The notes under the pieces are model-generated. The model was not told the origin of the DNA, did no database searches, and saw nothing but the letters and a program-made list of their open reading frames with translations. From positions 35,423,045-35,487,044 of the forward strand of contig OY282558.1 of the NCBI GenBank assembly GCA_958295665.1: a stretch of 64,000 bases of DNA, written 5' to 3'. The position numbers and the translations under genes are program-made. This stretch comes from Tipula vernalis (Eukaryota; Arthropoda; Insecta; Diptera; Tipulidae). The first letter of the stretch is position 1, and each line of letters opens with the position of its first letter. Below are positions 1 through 14,580 of this stretch, piece by piece.

Positions 1-1
1 A

Positions 2-816
2 GAAATTATTTACAATGATTCAAATGATCATATTGTTTCGGATCAGGGTGACGGGGTGATATTCACATTCGAAAATGAAGATATAAATTTATCGAATTCG
101 AATAATGAAAGCGTGTCGTTTAACGAAAGCATCAACAACTTGAATAGAACAAAACCAAATGTAATTAAAATTGAACATGTCACAAAACATATCGAAAAAT
201 TCAAAACCAAAAAAGTATTAAAGTCGTTAAACTTAAATAGTACGCTTATTAATAGTTTAAATACAAGTAGAAGTAGTTTAAATAATAGCCGAATATTAAA
301 TGGATCAACTAGTAGTTTATCATCGAATATAATAAATGAATGGAAAGATGATTCGACAAGTGAAGACTACGTCATAATAGGAAATAATGGTACAAAAGTA
401 CCAAAGTATGTAATGAGTAAAATTAATTGGGGATCACATACGAATGCGACACGAGGATTGTTGATGTCTCTTTTTTCCCGTGAAACTTTATCGACTCATT
501 CGCTTACTGGCAAACCGTCACCTGGTAAGCAAATTTATTTTCTAAATATTTTTTTGGTAATTTATTTATTTTCAAACAAATTATACCACTTCCAACAGCT
601 TTCATGGATCGTAAAAAGCCAGCCAAAGAACAGCTCGATGCCAAAATTGTAACCGATATAATACAGTTTGTTACGACACAATGTAATGTACCTGAAAGTG
701 TTGTACGAAATGCTATTACAACCAAGTGTGCCGATGAGAATAAAATGAGTCGTCAGAAACGAAATTCTTTGATAAAAGCTGAACCTGATTTTAACAAAGA
801 AAATGCTACCATTTAA
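2..816 (+). CDS. insv: BEN-domain transcriptional repressor, Insensitive-like (5' partial)
   Basis: Two exons are visible, 2-524 and 599-816, joined in phase 1 through a 74-base GT-AG intron; the stop is the TAA at 814-816. The reading frame is open to the left edge, so the 5' part lies outside the window. The first exon is mostly a low-complexity Asn/Ser-rich stretch and ends with the start of a BEN domain (NATRGLLMSLFSRETLSTHS). The second exon completes it (KEQLDAKIVTDIIQFV, then AITTKCADENKM). BEN domains bind DNA or chromatin proteins, and the motif ending in TTKCADENKM is typical of the insect Insensitive group, which acts in Notch-pathway repression and boundary function. Assignment to insv rather than another BEN-solo gene is by remembered motif similarity only. 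Polyadenylation signals lie downstream, for example AATAAA at 1187-1192. Confidence 0.75.
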
Positions 817-1692
817 AGGTTCAATTTTAAATTATTTTAATTTAATTAGTTTATTTAAGTAAAATTGACTGCCAAGCTAGTTTCCATTTATTTTCAATGA
901 TAATTCTGTTCTAATTCTCACAAGTTTTGCAAAATAGCTCGAATAATTTAAGTAATTTTAATGAAAGACTGATAAATGGCCTACTAAAAAAAAATGCCAA
1001 ATTTTTTTTACTTTGCGTTCAAAAATAAAATTTTACCATCGCCAGCCAAAACCATAAGACTGAAGTGATTATAATAAACCTGTGTAGTTATATCCAATCG
1101 TATTTTTAATATGTAAAATGTAAAATTGTATAAGAAGTAGTATTAAAAGTTTCTAATACTAAAATAATTTTCGCATTTCAATTTCGAATAAAATTATTTT
1201 TTGAGTAACCCTGCAACGATTTTCCGATCGCCAAAAAACAAATACATATTCGTCTCAAGTTTTCAAATTTATTTTAGTTCTTCTAATCAAAATATAACGA
1301 AAAATTCATAGTTGAGGCTCCTCGCCAGTTTAATTTAAACACAATTTTTTTTTAATTAAACCACGTACGAGAGTACGTAGTATTAAACCACGTATAAGAG
1401 TTTAAAAAACGTGTTTTTTAGTGGAATCAAATGAAGTTCGCGGCTTCATCCGAGTTTGTTGAGTTACTAGAATTGTTATTTTGTTGTTTTGAAATTAATT
1501 TCTAATTAAATAATGAAGTTCAGATGATTTCAATGTCAGAATAATAAGAAAAATTTTCCCGAAAATTTCTTTCTTTTTTGTGTTGATATAATGCCAAGAA
1601 AATTTTCTAAATAAATAAACTGTTAGATAATATAAGAACAAAATTAAAATATAAATAAATCATAATAAAAACAACCACCTGCGATAGAGAAA
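817..1692. other. Intergenic: 3' UTR of the BEN gene and upstream region of the LRR gene
   Basis: AT-rich sequence with no credible coding exon. The left part should be the 3' UTR of the BEN gene; AATAAA motifs occur around 1023 and at 1187. A short imperfect duplication containing the word AAACCACGTA occurs at about 1360-1400. No promoter motif can be called with confidence. Confidence 0.5.
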
Positions 1693-3217
1693 ATGTCGAA
1701 AAAATTTTGTGTACGTTCTTTAAATGAACTGGCACTATCCGAATTGGCCAATTGTATTGTGGCCGCATTTGGAATAACAATGCAAATACAACAGGATGAT
1801 ATGACATTGGCAATGGTCGAAATAAATAGTTATTTAAGCGAGTCTGGAGCTACAAGCGATATTTATCAAGATCTAATAAAAATCATTTTGGGGTCAGATT
1901 ATTTAGAGGCATCGTTAAGATTCGTATGCCTTCAAACACTCCTTAACGAAAGTGTTCAATATTTAGTAACGGAAATTTTTCCATTCTCATATTATGATCG
2001 TATACTGCAAGTGATTTCGCTACAAGGATCTGGATTGCGTGCGCTTAATTTAAAAGGTGTTTGGATTAAAGATGAGCAAATGTTTGCAATGCATGAAATA
2101 ATCAAAAGACTGCCCCATCTCACACGACTTAGTATACCGTATATTGCTAACGATGAACTGCTAAAAGAACTTTCCGAGCACTGCCCGAATTTAAAAATCT
2201 TAGACGTCTCAGGCGAAACAGATATAACCGAAATTGGAATTGAAGCAATTAGTTTGGGATTGTCCCAGAATAATCTACAAGTTGTGGATATTGGAATGTT
2301 GGGCGAGGAAAATATTTGCCATACAGATATAGCGCTACTGCTTCTTAATTTACCTAATTTAACTAATCTATTAACCTATTCGTTTGTTGGAAAGTCTTTG
2401 CAATATATATATGAGGAAAAGAACAGCAATTTCAAATGTAAGTTAAAATATATTCATGATACTGGAACAACAACAAAAGCTATGGACATAATTGTAAATT
2501 CGTGCCCCGAACTAGAAAGTATTTATATTGATACACCTGTTAGTGGAATTATTCCTAAACTATCGAAATTAAAATTAAAACAATTAAAATTATATAAATT
2601 CATTTGTAATGAGTTAATTGATCTACTTGGTGTAATCGGCGATGGAATGGTTCATTTAACCCTAATTAAGGGTAAAGGTGTTCTAGACATTGGACAAATT
2701 ATGTACGAATGCTCAAATTTAGTGAATTTAGATTGTTACATGATGGAACAGTTAATCTATATGCTGGATAAGAAATTCTACTTCCTTCAAGGATTAGAAA
2801 TATTGAATAGCCCTTTTTCGACTAATAGCCTAAAGAAATTCATTTGTCATGCCACAAATTTAAAACGATTGGCCGTCGACAGTGTTAATTTTGGTGATGA
2901 TGATATGATCAACATATTTTCTGAAAATTATTTTATGTACTTGGAGGATGTTTGGTTTACATCGGCCGTGAATTTGACGATTAATTCAGTTGAGGTAAAA
3001 AAAAAAAAAAAAAAATTGAATTTGATTTTGTTGGTCATTCCCTAATTACACCTAAGTGGTATATTTTCAGATGTTAATGCAACGGTGTCCAGAACTACAA
3101 AGTTTAGGTCAATTAAGCGGTTGGGCATTGACACAAGATGATTTAGCGTTACTTCGTGGAATTCTTAAAAGCGGCAATTCGTCTTTAGTTTTATCACCTA
3201 CAAGTTTATTTCCTTGA
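1693..3217 (+). CDS. Leucine-rich-repeat protein, F-box/LRR-like, function unknown
   Basis: Exon 1 is 1693-2994 and exon 2 is 3071-3217, phase 0, giving 482 residues and ending at a TGA. The 76-base intron begins GTAAAA and continues into a run of about 16 A, then ends in TTTTCAG. From about residue 110 onward the protein shows repeated leucine-rich units of the irregular LxxLxLxx type, such as [29 protein letters not shown] and [11 protein letters not shown]. This resembles the LRR region of F-box/LRR proteins. I see no clear F-box in the first 100 residues, so a ubiquitin-ligase role is only a possibility. The start codon has AAA ATG context and is preceded by in-frame stops. No signal peptide or membrane segment is apparent. 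I do not recognise the specific gene. Confidence 0.7.
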
Positions 3218-3228
3218 CAACAGTAAAA

Positions 3229-3569
3229 CCACAGAAGAAAGATTAACCAGAATAGACATTACGTGGATCAAAATTTTTTTTCATCTTACCTTCTTTTTTG
3301 GACATTGAAGTATAATTATTTTCGAATATTATGAATTTTTTGAATATTTAATACAAATTATGCTGTCAAAACAAAACTTGTCAAATAATTTCACTAACTA
3401 TACTGTTAAGGATTCTCAATTTTTATTATTTCAAATAAAAACCAGTAAACAAAAGAATACATAACCCAACTTTCTCTTACCTTCGGCAAATCAAGGTCAA
3501 AAAAATGAGTCCAATTTTTTCCATACAAAAACAGCGTTATGACTATTCTGGTTAATCTTTCTTCTGTGG
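3229..3569. mobile_element. MITE family A copy 1, 341 bp, TSD TAAAA
   Basis: Begins CCACAGAAGAAAGATTAACC and ends with its inverted complement, about 30 bases of terminal inverted repeat. It is flanked by a perfect 5-base duplication TAAAA (3224-3228 and 3570-3574). Two further copies lie at 18885-19208 and 19214-19547. It has no coding capacity. It starts only 11 bases after the LRR gene stop codon, so it almost certainly forms part of that gene's 3' UTR. The superfamily is not assigned from the TIR. Confidence 0.85.
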
Positions 3570-3900
3570 TAAAACGAACAAAATAATTAGAATTGTATTT
3601 TGTGTTATTTTAAAATAATTATTGCATATTTTAAGAAATTTTGTTTTTTTTATTTCACTTAATCATTGAAATTTAAAAAAAAAACTGGGTTAGATGGAAA
3701 ATGTAGTTAAGAGAAAATCCAAATAAAAACATTTTTAAAAAAAAACATTTTTACCGACGAGTCCTACGGCTGCTTCTTGTTAAAACTTACTGTACAAAGA
3801 CCAAACTAAAAAATTCACTAATTATTTTCATAAATCATAAAACGTATTCTCGGTAATAATATTAATATTTATTTATTGTAATTAATTTGTTGCATTATTT

Positions 3901-4597
<697 letters not shown>

Positions 4598-7481
4598 CAT
4601 ATATTGTACTTCGCATCATAATTAAACATTCACCGGAAAATTTAAAAAAGTTTACGATTTTCAAAGTTTCATAATTTCATCATAAAACATCCAAAATGAA
4701 AGAAAGAATACGTAATAAAATTTTCAAGCCTCTAATTTTTTGCCATAATGTTAAATTTACGAATGTAAAAAGAAACAAATTTATCAATTTTGTATTTAAA
4801 AATCTCTAGTTTTAAAGCCAAAACTAAATAAAGAGTTTAAAAGTTTAATTACCTAGTTTCAACTGTTTTGGATGATTTTTGACACGGTTATGGAACTTTA
4901 AAAATTGTAAATTTTTTCAAAATTGTAGGCAGGTTGATTAATTTTAATCGGAAGTATATACAATTTTTTTATCTCTTTTATATTTATTAACATTTATATA
5001 CACCTATATTTATGTATAATATATTTCCTTTTTTATTTATTTATTATACCTAATTATTTTTTGTTTTTTTAAATTTTAATAATAAGAAATATTATTTACA
5101 AATAATTTTAATTTTTTTATTTTGCTTAATTTTATTGTATAAACGAATTAACAGCCGCAGTTTATTTTTATTATTTTTTCTCAAAATTTTACATTTATAA
5201 TATAATTTATTTTCTTATTTCCTTATTCGTTTATACAATTATTAAAATAATAATAATAATCATTAGTGATGACAATAGTAAATTTAAAATGTAACATTAA
5301 CTAAATCACTAACATCAGTGATACCTTTCATTTATGCTGTTTTGTTTACTAATTGCTTGACAATACTTTTGTTTGTTTATAAACCTAACACCGCTTATAT
5401 TTTTCGTACAGCAGTTCTTATTTGTGCTTACCTCAATCTAAATATGTGAAACGACAAAGCACACCTTGTTTATAAAGAATGATGGTTTTTATGTTACTCA
5501 TTGGATAATTTGGAATTATTTTTGGTTTGTACTTAAACTTATATAAGCTTAAACAATTTTTTTACATAAGAAATAGACATTTTGAAAAAAATAAGTTTTC
5601 ACTGGTGACGTTTAATTGAACAAGAGGTAGAAAAATAAAGCACCGGTGATCATGACATTCTGTTCTGTTATAGACTATATATAATGGCTATGTACTGTTT
5701 TAGTGATTTAAATTAGCATAAAAATTAAAAATTTACTAATATGTATCATATTTTTAAAATATTTATTTGATTGGTCGTTTTACATATTACATAAAATATG
5801 TATAATATAAATAACAATTTGTCGGATATCATTAACTTTTCTTTCGTATTGGCAATTAATTAGTAAATAAATAATAATACAATTTTTAAACAAATTAACA
5901 ATGATATAATTTATAAAATTTTTAGTTTGCCGGATTAACAAAAATGTTTACATTGATTGGTAAGGCTTAAATATATTTTTTTCGAAATTGGACTAAACAT
6001 TTTCGACGATATCTAATTATAAAATAAATGAAAAATTAAAACACATATAATTATAATTCTCTAATCAAATTGATACATTTAATTTGCTTGGGGGGAAGGT
6101 AGGGAATGCGAATTTAATTGGCTTCTTCGGAAAAGGGAAATTAAATTTAATTTCATTCTTAAAATTTAAAAATTTACTCTTAATTTTCTTCTTTTATAAT
6201 CGAATAATATAAATTCTATTTTATTGCACATTTTTTTTATATTTAAAATTTATATAATGCAAATTATTCAATCGTTTCGAATTAATTGAGGTTATCAAAC
6301 AAAATAATCGAACTATAAAAATTGCTTTAATTTTTGTTGTGAGAAATTTACCCACACAAAAATTACCAGACAAATGATTTTTAAATGTTTCGAAACTCAT
6401 CGAACAAGCCTTAGGCTCGATTAAAAGAGGAGTGTTTAGCCAATATAAAGTATAAAACATGTAAATTGTCTTGTCGCTAAAATAAATCAAAAGATTTAAT
6501 TTTGTTGAGAAAATGTATTGTTTCCTAGCATCCATGTTGTATCCAATTTTTACATTAAAATTATGAATTAAGCCAATTAAAGAGTTACACGCTTTAGTGT
6601 ATCTTAATTGATTTAATGCACGATTATGTAACGTAACAAGAAAAATAATAAATTACAAATATTTTAATTACTGTACCTGGTTATTAAATTCTTATAACTT
6701 TTAGTTTAATTTTATTGTGGTTTTATTTTTAGAAACTAGTTAACTACATTTCTGTCGAATTTGAGTTATGAATGAAAATAACTCGACAATTCTCTAAAGT
6801 TTCAAAAATAAATTTTAGTTTTCCAATATTTTCATCCATTTCGAGTATGTAATTACTACTAAAAGCTACTACCTACGTCTTTTTAGTTCAAATGCATTTT
6901 CTGAATAATTTACTTTTTGCGGTTAACTAGTTTCTCAAATAAACCACAGTTAATTATATAGGTATTTGTATCTGTTTTTATTTATTTATTTAGGAAAAAT
7001 AGAAAAATATTTTTCAAATCTTTTTGTTTAATATGTGTTTTTTGGGTTTGATCTCTTTTTTATTTTTTTTAATTTGTAATATTTTTTTTTTTAAGCACAC
7101 TTAATTTTATAATTTTCATTTATTAAATAATTTATTTTTTCTCTTTATTAAATAGTTTTTTTTTTAGATTATATTATTATTAATTTAATAATTATTATTA
7201 TTTACTTTAAATATTTATATAATCACTGAAAGATTTATAATTGTGTCCATACAAGAGGTTGTTTATTACGCACGATGTTTGTTGATTTTGTGATTAGAAA
7301 TTTATATTCTTCTTTTTGGCCAATAATAATAAATTATATAAATTATAAGTGAGAAACTATTTAGATTAAAATTAATTTCAATCATGATTTGTACTTGGAT
7401 ATGGAAACATAGTAGCCCGATCTAATAAAAGTAAGGTAAAGATTACAAAAAAAAAAAAGTGATATAAAATAATTAAGCGCT
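4598..7481. other. Intergenic and Sos 3' UTR
   Basis: Strongly AT-rich with homopolymer runs and no supported exon. The part nearest 7481 must include the Sos 3' UTR on the minus strand; several TTTATT (AATAAA on minus) occur but none can be singled out. ORFs of 60-100 codons here are low-complexity chance frames. Confidence 0.45.
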
Positions 7482-10400
7482 TCATTTACCTGAATGAGAT
7501 CCATAGTGTTGCGGTTTTGGTTTAGGTGGTAATTTAGGGGTGATTTCTGCTGGAGAAAATCGCGGTGATGTAGTGCTGCAAAATAAGATAAATTTATTAA
7601 AAAAAAAACGTTCGCCTTTATATTTTATGAAGTAGCAAATTACCTTGGTCTACCACTTTTATTTAGCGTCATTGAATTCGGTGTCATCTTTCCAGCAGCT
7701 ATCGATGAGCTAGCCGATTGGGGAGACGAAGGTGCGGACGATAATGATGGTGTCGCGTTTGTATTTTTACTTTTTGAATTTTTTTCCATGGCCGAATTTC
7801 GGCGCATCATAATGGTACTCGTATTCGGCAACATTAAATTATGTTGGTTGACATTTTCATGTGATAAAAGTGTTTCTTCACGGAATTGTGATGCTAATTT
7901 TAAACCACTTAACATTGTATGAATGCTACTATCGTTATTATTACAGTGATGAGTTTTATTTGAGCGTGGTGGCAGAGGCGGTGGACTAAGATCTCTAGGA
8001 GGTAATTGCGGTGCATCAGCTGCTTGCTTTATTTGTGCAGAAAATACAGAGTCTTTTGTTATTATTCGACGAGGAGGTAGTGGAGGTGGATTATGGTTAA
8101 ATGTATGTGTATTTGGAACATTAACATGTGGTGATATTGGTATTGGTCCAATATCATGATTAGATGTTAAATCTGTGCTATGTGGACTCGGCGGGAATGC
8201 TGCCATATGTTGAAATTCTGGAATAAAATCTTGTTGTAAATCATAAGATGTCATTGCCGATGTAGTAGAGTAACCCGTTTCACGCGAATGAAATGAATAA
8301 CTATCTGTATTATGTTGATTATATCCTGGAAAACTACTTATTGTATTCGTACTTAACGAATCAAGTGTATTTGGACTAATATTTAATGGATTTCGTCCTG
8401 GACTAATTATCGGCTTTACTAAATCAGAAATTGTACTATTTGTCATCGATATAATGCTATTCGATCGCTTTGGCAATTCGGGTGCGGTTGATATTGAGCC
8501 TAATGAGATAAATTCACCAAATTCGGACGTATTCAAACTAATTTGACTATGTGAGAAATTATGCTGATGATGTGATCCACCACCTTGTATATGTACATTA
8601 GCAAATACGGTAAATTCTTGTGCTGAACCTGATACATTGCCCGGTGGTGATTGTTCACATTCATTATTGTTGCTATGCATATGTTTCTGATTTAGTTGCA
8701 ACGTGCCTGGTGTTAACGATAAGGAAGAATTTGCGCTACTGCCAGTACTGTTGTTGTGTCGTCTCGGCTTAATTCCAGGCGATTTTAATGTTAAATCCGG
8801 CCATTTTCGTGGCTAAACAAAAATAATTATATTAATAAAAAAAACTAATTCAAACAAATCATATAATTGCTTACAAATTTGGCTGGTTGCTTTGCCCCTC
8901 TGGGTTCTAACTTTAAACTTGAAAGGTAAAGATAGTTTGAAATTTCATTATCTTGCATTCCTTTAAAAGGGTCCAATTTTTCTAAGAAATTCTGAAAATA
9001 AAAATTATAAATTACTACTGTTTTAGATATTCATCAGGAACAAAGAACTTACCCTAATTTTAGGATCAGTATTTAAACAGTACGGTTGATTTTGATATTG
9101 TTGAATTTCTCCAATGATCTCCGCCACTTTTCTTCTTTTAGAAAAATTAATTAACATCGAATTTGGCAAAAAATCCGGATTACCTTCTTCTATATGCAAT
9201 ATATTAGTTAAATACATTCCAAAAAATGGAACACAGGGCGGGTTGATGGATCGTAATTTTTCTTGATATTTCCGAAAATGATCATTGTTCAATTCCCGAC
9301 AATCTTCTAAACTTCGTTTCAATCGTTCCGTAATTCCTTGAAACGTAAATTTTAATCGATAAACAGCCGCACTTCCCATTGCTGATACAACAGACAGTAC
9401 ACCATTGAAATTATTTAAATCTAATAAAACTATCATAACTTCTATGGCACGTGAAACAATTGCAACACGTTCATCATAATTTTCGGCTTCGAGAATTGAT
9501 TTTTCTATCCATCTCGTAAACTGGAAAGATACAAATTAAAATTAAATCTCATACAAAAAAATTGCAACTCCAACTAAACACTTACATTCGTCGTATGCTT
9601 AATGATTTTTAAAAGGTTTGGACTTTTAATTTCCTTATCACGTTTCGTCCAAACCGATCCAACTAATTCCGATGGTTTAACATTTTTATAAAATTCAAAT
9701 TCTAATAAAGTTAATTGCCTTGCTAATTCTATAGGATGTAACGTTAATAAATTAAATTCCGTTTCAGGAACTTGTAAATGAAATTCCATTGCTGGTGGAC
9801 TATTCCCAAATGCAAATGTTATTTGTTTGTGATTGTCCTCCGGTTCACTCTGTGAACGTAATTAAGATATTTAAGAATTATATAAATTATTTTAGCAAAA
9901 TAATTGACACTTACCTTTCTTTGGACGATTTTTAAAACAGAATCAACCCATTTGCGCATTGATTTTCCCGTAATTGTTTCTAAAAATCTATGTAATTTGT
10001 CTAATAATGTAGTATCACGTTCAAAATCATAAAAATGATGATCGACCCAATGTCGTAATACATTTAATACTCTAAATTGCACTGGTTGAACATATTCCTT
10101 TTTATAACGCTTCCAATCTTCACGCTGTGAATTTTTATAAATTTTATCTGGTTCAATACCCAATTCCTTATCACAAGATTCATATACTAAACTGGGATCA
10201 GGTATATCAAAACGTTCTATAAGTAGTTCTAATAATTCATGTGGTGAACAAAATGATCGATATGTTGTTAAAAATGTTCGAACAAACATAGGATCAGCAT
10301 ATATATGGTATGTTAACCTTTCTATTAATTTACACAGTGTTGCCCCCTAAAAGATGAAGAATAATGAGGATAATACTTAAAATAAATCAAAAATATAGTT

Positions 10401-13400
10401 AATAGAAACCACTTACCTTTATTAATGGCACCCCAACACTATCACGTTCCTCTAAAAGAATATTAGTATCATTGATATCTGCTTCAGCAAAACTATAAAT
10501 ATCAGGACTAGGTAATTTTAACGGATGTTTCTTTTCTATATCCAATAAAATACTGTCTAATATTCGATCCAGCATCGACTTTGTGTTAACCATAATTAAA
10601 TCGGCCATCCAATCATTTTTATGTTGTGTACTTTTGGCTATTAAAATTACAGCTTGTTGTACACGTGGGGATATTTCAAATGCATGCTTCAATTCATCCG
10701 TATCAGGTCGATCGATTACCTCAACTTTACGCATAAAAAATTTCTCTTTCAGTCGAAAATCATAATTTGTTGCGCCAACCGAAACAGTTTGACGTCTTGA
10801 ATTTGCCTTGCATAGCACCAGGAGACCATCAAATAAATATACCTTACGTTCCGTTATCCGTTTACCAGAACCTAATTTTGCTAATGTATCCTCTGCGAAT
10901 ATTTTAATAAAATATTTTAAGTTTATTTGATTGAAAAAGTCTGATAAAAATTACAAACCTCTAATAAATTCATTGCAGGATTGACCCACGTCCTTATCCC
11001 AATGTTCTACAGTATTTTGAAGTTCCCTTGTTTTTTCAATTGCTAATTGCCGTCTTGTCCTACTATGCATCCTTACGTGCGATTCTCTGGATAGCAAAAT
11101 GGCATAAAATTAATTAAATTTCAAACCATAAATAATTAGCAGTCATCTTACTTTGGTAATAAATTCACTATATTATGCAGATCACATTGAAGTGGTTTTA
11201 ATAGTCCTTGCACTTGCTCGAAACTTTCTTTGTCCTCTTGATTAGGACTTAATCTTAATAAGGTTTTTACATAATCTAAATATAAAAATGCATGCAAAAT
11301 AGGTCCTAATAATAATTTTGGTAAATAAAATTTAACAGCTTCTCGAAAACCGTGCCCAGCTGAAATTAGTGAATTTGCTTCGGGCCGCATTAATAAATTT
11401 GTGAGCGCTTCACGTGATGCCGTTGATGTTACATCACGGGCATATTTCGCGTATACATCAAATTCAGCAGCTTCTGCCAATTCTTCAAAACAACTACCCA
11501 CACATGGTGGAGTCTGCTCCTGTGACATTTCTATAACATCCTCTAGTGAACCGAGAAGTGTTACTGTTACTTCGTAAATATCCATAATATTCGAAAATAT
11601 TGGCTCAAGTTCCTGTATAAATATAAATTATTAATAGGATTAGAAATATTTTACTTAATAATGCTCTGAAGTTTCACGCTCTTACCTTTGGATCACTAAC
11701 AATTTTCATTAATTCTTCCCTAAAAACTCTAATAATCATATGTAAATCTCTCTGATACTGCTTCTCATCATGAATTAATTCTTTAACTACTTCTTCATAA
11801 TTTAAACTGGCTCGCGGTGTCGGTGGTAATGGACTGGGCGCCATTGATCCACCACTATCACCTTGATAAAACATATCCATAAGTACCTGAAGCATAAAAG
11901 AGAAATATATAGGCATTAATATTTCTAATGTCCTATTTTAGAGAGAATTTTAGCAAATAATAATTATTTTTAGATAAATTACAATAAAATAAGTACTGCC
12001 ATCAAAAGTATTGACATTTATGTTAAATAATTTAAACACAATAAATTAACCCCTTAAAAATGATGGGAATGAATCCATCGAAACCCTTGGAGTTTTTTAT
12101 TATGAGAAATAGGTAATATAAAAAAACATTAAGTTAAAACTAAATAATTATTGAATTTAATTAAAAATAACTAAACATCGTGCTTCGAGTAGAAAAATAA
12201 TAATTAGAGGTGAGAATTATTTTTACAATATTTTTTAAAATTAAAATTTAAAAAAATGATTTTATTTCTTCAATAAAAATAAATACAAATAAGCAGTTTA
12301 ACTCAATCAAAATTATTTTTAAGGAAAACTATATATAATTATGAGATGAGAGATAAATTTCGAGAATCGGGAATGATTTGCTAAAATAAATCTTTGGAGC
12401 TCATTCACTGGTCATCTCAACTATACTATACCATTGCCCCACGACCAACCGATTATCTCTCACCATTCCAACATAAACCAAAAAATATACAAAGTAAAAA
12501 TAGTATCTTATATTTTTACTATGCGGGAATCCACTTAACACACTCATTACAACATACATTTGAATCTGATTAGAATAAATTTTGAGCTTAATATAAAGAA
12601 CTTGTATGTTCATTTTTTAAAATTTACATTTAAACAATTAAAAAAATTGATTATATTAAAAAAAAGCATAAATAATCATTGCTGATGCTTATGTTTTTTT
12701 TTTTTTTTGATTTAATTAAATTTCAATAGAATTTATTAAAAAAAATGTTTTTTTTTTTTCGTTTTAGATTTAGATTACAATTTCATTGATCTACGTACCA
12801 CCTTTAAAATAAGAGGACAGCATGTAAAAACATAATGTTTGGCAACATATATTAATCAAATTAAACAAAATTTTTTTTTTTTAAAGTTGTAATATGTAGT
12901 TTGAAAACAATTGTTTTTGGTGTTTTTCGTGTGTGAGGGTGTGATTTTATTTATTAGTTAATTAGTTTGACTGTTTGTGTTTTACATCGCATATTTAATT
13001 ATTTTTGATTTTAAGAGACAAACAAACTATAAATAAGTAACTTAAATTAAGTAATACAATGGGAATGGTTAGTTTTTGTCCTGTGAAACGATTGTTGAGA
13101 TTATAAATAATGAATTCAAAATTAAATTTCATCACCTAAGAAATTATTTACACCTAATCAAAAATGCTGCCTAGAAAATAATATTAATAGTTCATCTGTA
13201 CATTACTTTTAGACTTACTGTATTTGCTTATCTAATTTAATTACAAAAGCCTAATTAACAAAACTAAAAATTAACCGACAAAAAAAGCTTACGCAATAAT
13301 ATTTGTGATTTAGCAAATTAATTTAAACGCAATTTAAAGCAGGACTCAATAAATTCCTCAAATTTTCAAATAAGCAGCTAATTTCAAAAGCATACGTTTT

Positions 13401-14580
13401 TGATTAAGTGTTCAATTCAATTTTACTTTTGTGTTGGTTTCTAAACTAATTCCTTAAAAAATATGTTATCTCATGATCTAAATTCAAAATAATTAAAAAA
13501 TTAAAGTTAAACAATTTTAAAAGCGTCCTGAAAAAGTTTTTTGTGTATATAGTTTTGTTTAAAATCGAAGTAATGTTCTACGTACCTTGTCAGCACACAT
13601 AGCAACCTCAATATCCTCTCGCGATATCTCAACATGTCGTCGATTTTTAACATAATTTCCGGCTAACTTTAATATATCTGCTGATATATATTCAAGTACT
13701 GCTACAAGAAATACTGATACAGAATTGTCAATTTTGTACTGTAGAACTTCCTGTAAATATAAGAGTAAAAAAAAAGAATTATACCATGTAGAACTAAAAC
13801 TATAAATTAGATTTAGGTGGGTCTTTTAATCTGAAGCCTAGCTTGGTATCTTATTGTCTTTAAAATTTCGAAAATAATCGACCAAGGAAACTTTAAAATT
13901 GTTTTCTGCCTTCATGTTTTTGACGCACTGTAATCTTAATGGAAACCAGTAGCCAATATCTTTGATCTGATTCTTTCTCGTACAGAAATTTGCTAATGGT
14001 TTTGTATAAGCTAGAAGATCTGTCAAAAAGGGCGTAGAATTATTTTGTCATCAAATTTTTTGACTTTACCTTTGTAAGCGTATTATGCACTCGATCAACA
14101 GGAAAAACCGATTTCTTTTTCTTTGATTTATCAATTGTGTCTCGTGCCTCGTTTAATGCCCATCTGTCTATCGGCGTTGGAAATGTTTTTCTCACCCTTT
14201 CCTCAATATCCTACATTAAAAAATAAAAATAAAATGTTATGAGATATTGAACATGCTACGAGATGAATCATTTAAATCATACTTGTATCGTATGTGGCGG
14301 CGGATTTGCACACAACATTCCCAATAACCTAAGACACAAACTTTCAACATATAACAAAGCATCGTCACGTGCGGATAATGATGGATGTAACTGCTCCAGC
14401 ACCTAAAATATAATTACCAAAATATTACAACCCGAACTTGAACTGTATCCGCTAAACACAAAGTTATAATACCAGTCGCAAAGATTTTATAAAAACTCCT
14501 TTCCATTTATTATAATTTTCGACATTCTGGAAATCATAATCATTGCTATCTGCTATTGAAATATGGTGACCAGAAAACAT
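7482..14580 (-). CDS. Sos: Son of sevenless, Ras guanine nucleotide exchange factor
   Basis: Exchanges GDP for GTP on Ras downstream of receptor tyrosine kinases and is recruited by Grb2/Drk. Fourteen exons, all GT-AG, in minus-strand order: 14580-14473, 14402-14283, 14210-14070, 13750-13586, 11886-11686, 11612-11152, 11086-10959, 10892-10417, 10346-9915, 9849-9586, 9520-9053, 8991-8875, 8812-7644, 7575-7482. The sum is 4344 bases, 1447 residues, with every phase consistent. Domains: MFSG start; histone fold about 37-185; DH about 200-400 ([18 protein letters not shown]); PH about 430-560; REM about 601-744 ([19 protein letters not shown]); CDC25 catalytic domain about 745-1020 ([14 protein letters not shown]); and a Pro-rich tail to 1447 with SH3-binding sites [17 protein letters not shown] and KLPPKPKP. 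Length is between human SOS1 (about 1330) and fly Sos (about 1600). The last exon ends SHSGK-TGA. The longest intron is 11887-13585. Confidence 0.95.
11887..13585 (-). other. Sos: Large Sos intron (1.7 kb)
   Basis: Separates the histone-fold exons from the DH-domain exons. It is AT-rich with poly-T tracts near 12700, 12750 and 12870. I see no exon, transposon end or RNA gene in it. Confidence 0.6.

Noticed and set aside
6221..6535. 104-codon minus-strand ORF downstream of Sos
   Set aside because: Low-complexity composition, no motif, and located in the expected 3' UTR or intergenic DNA.
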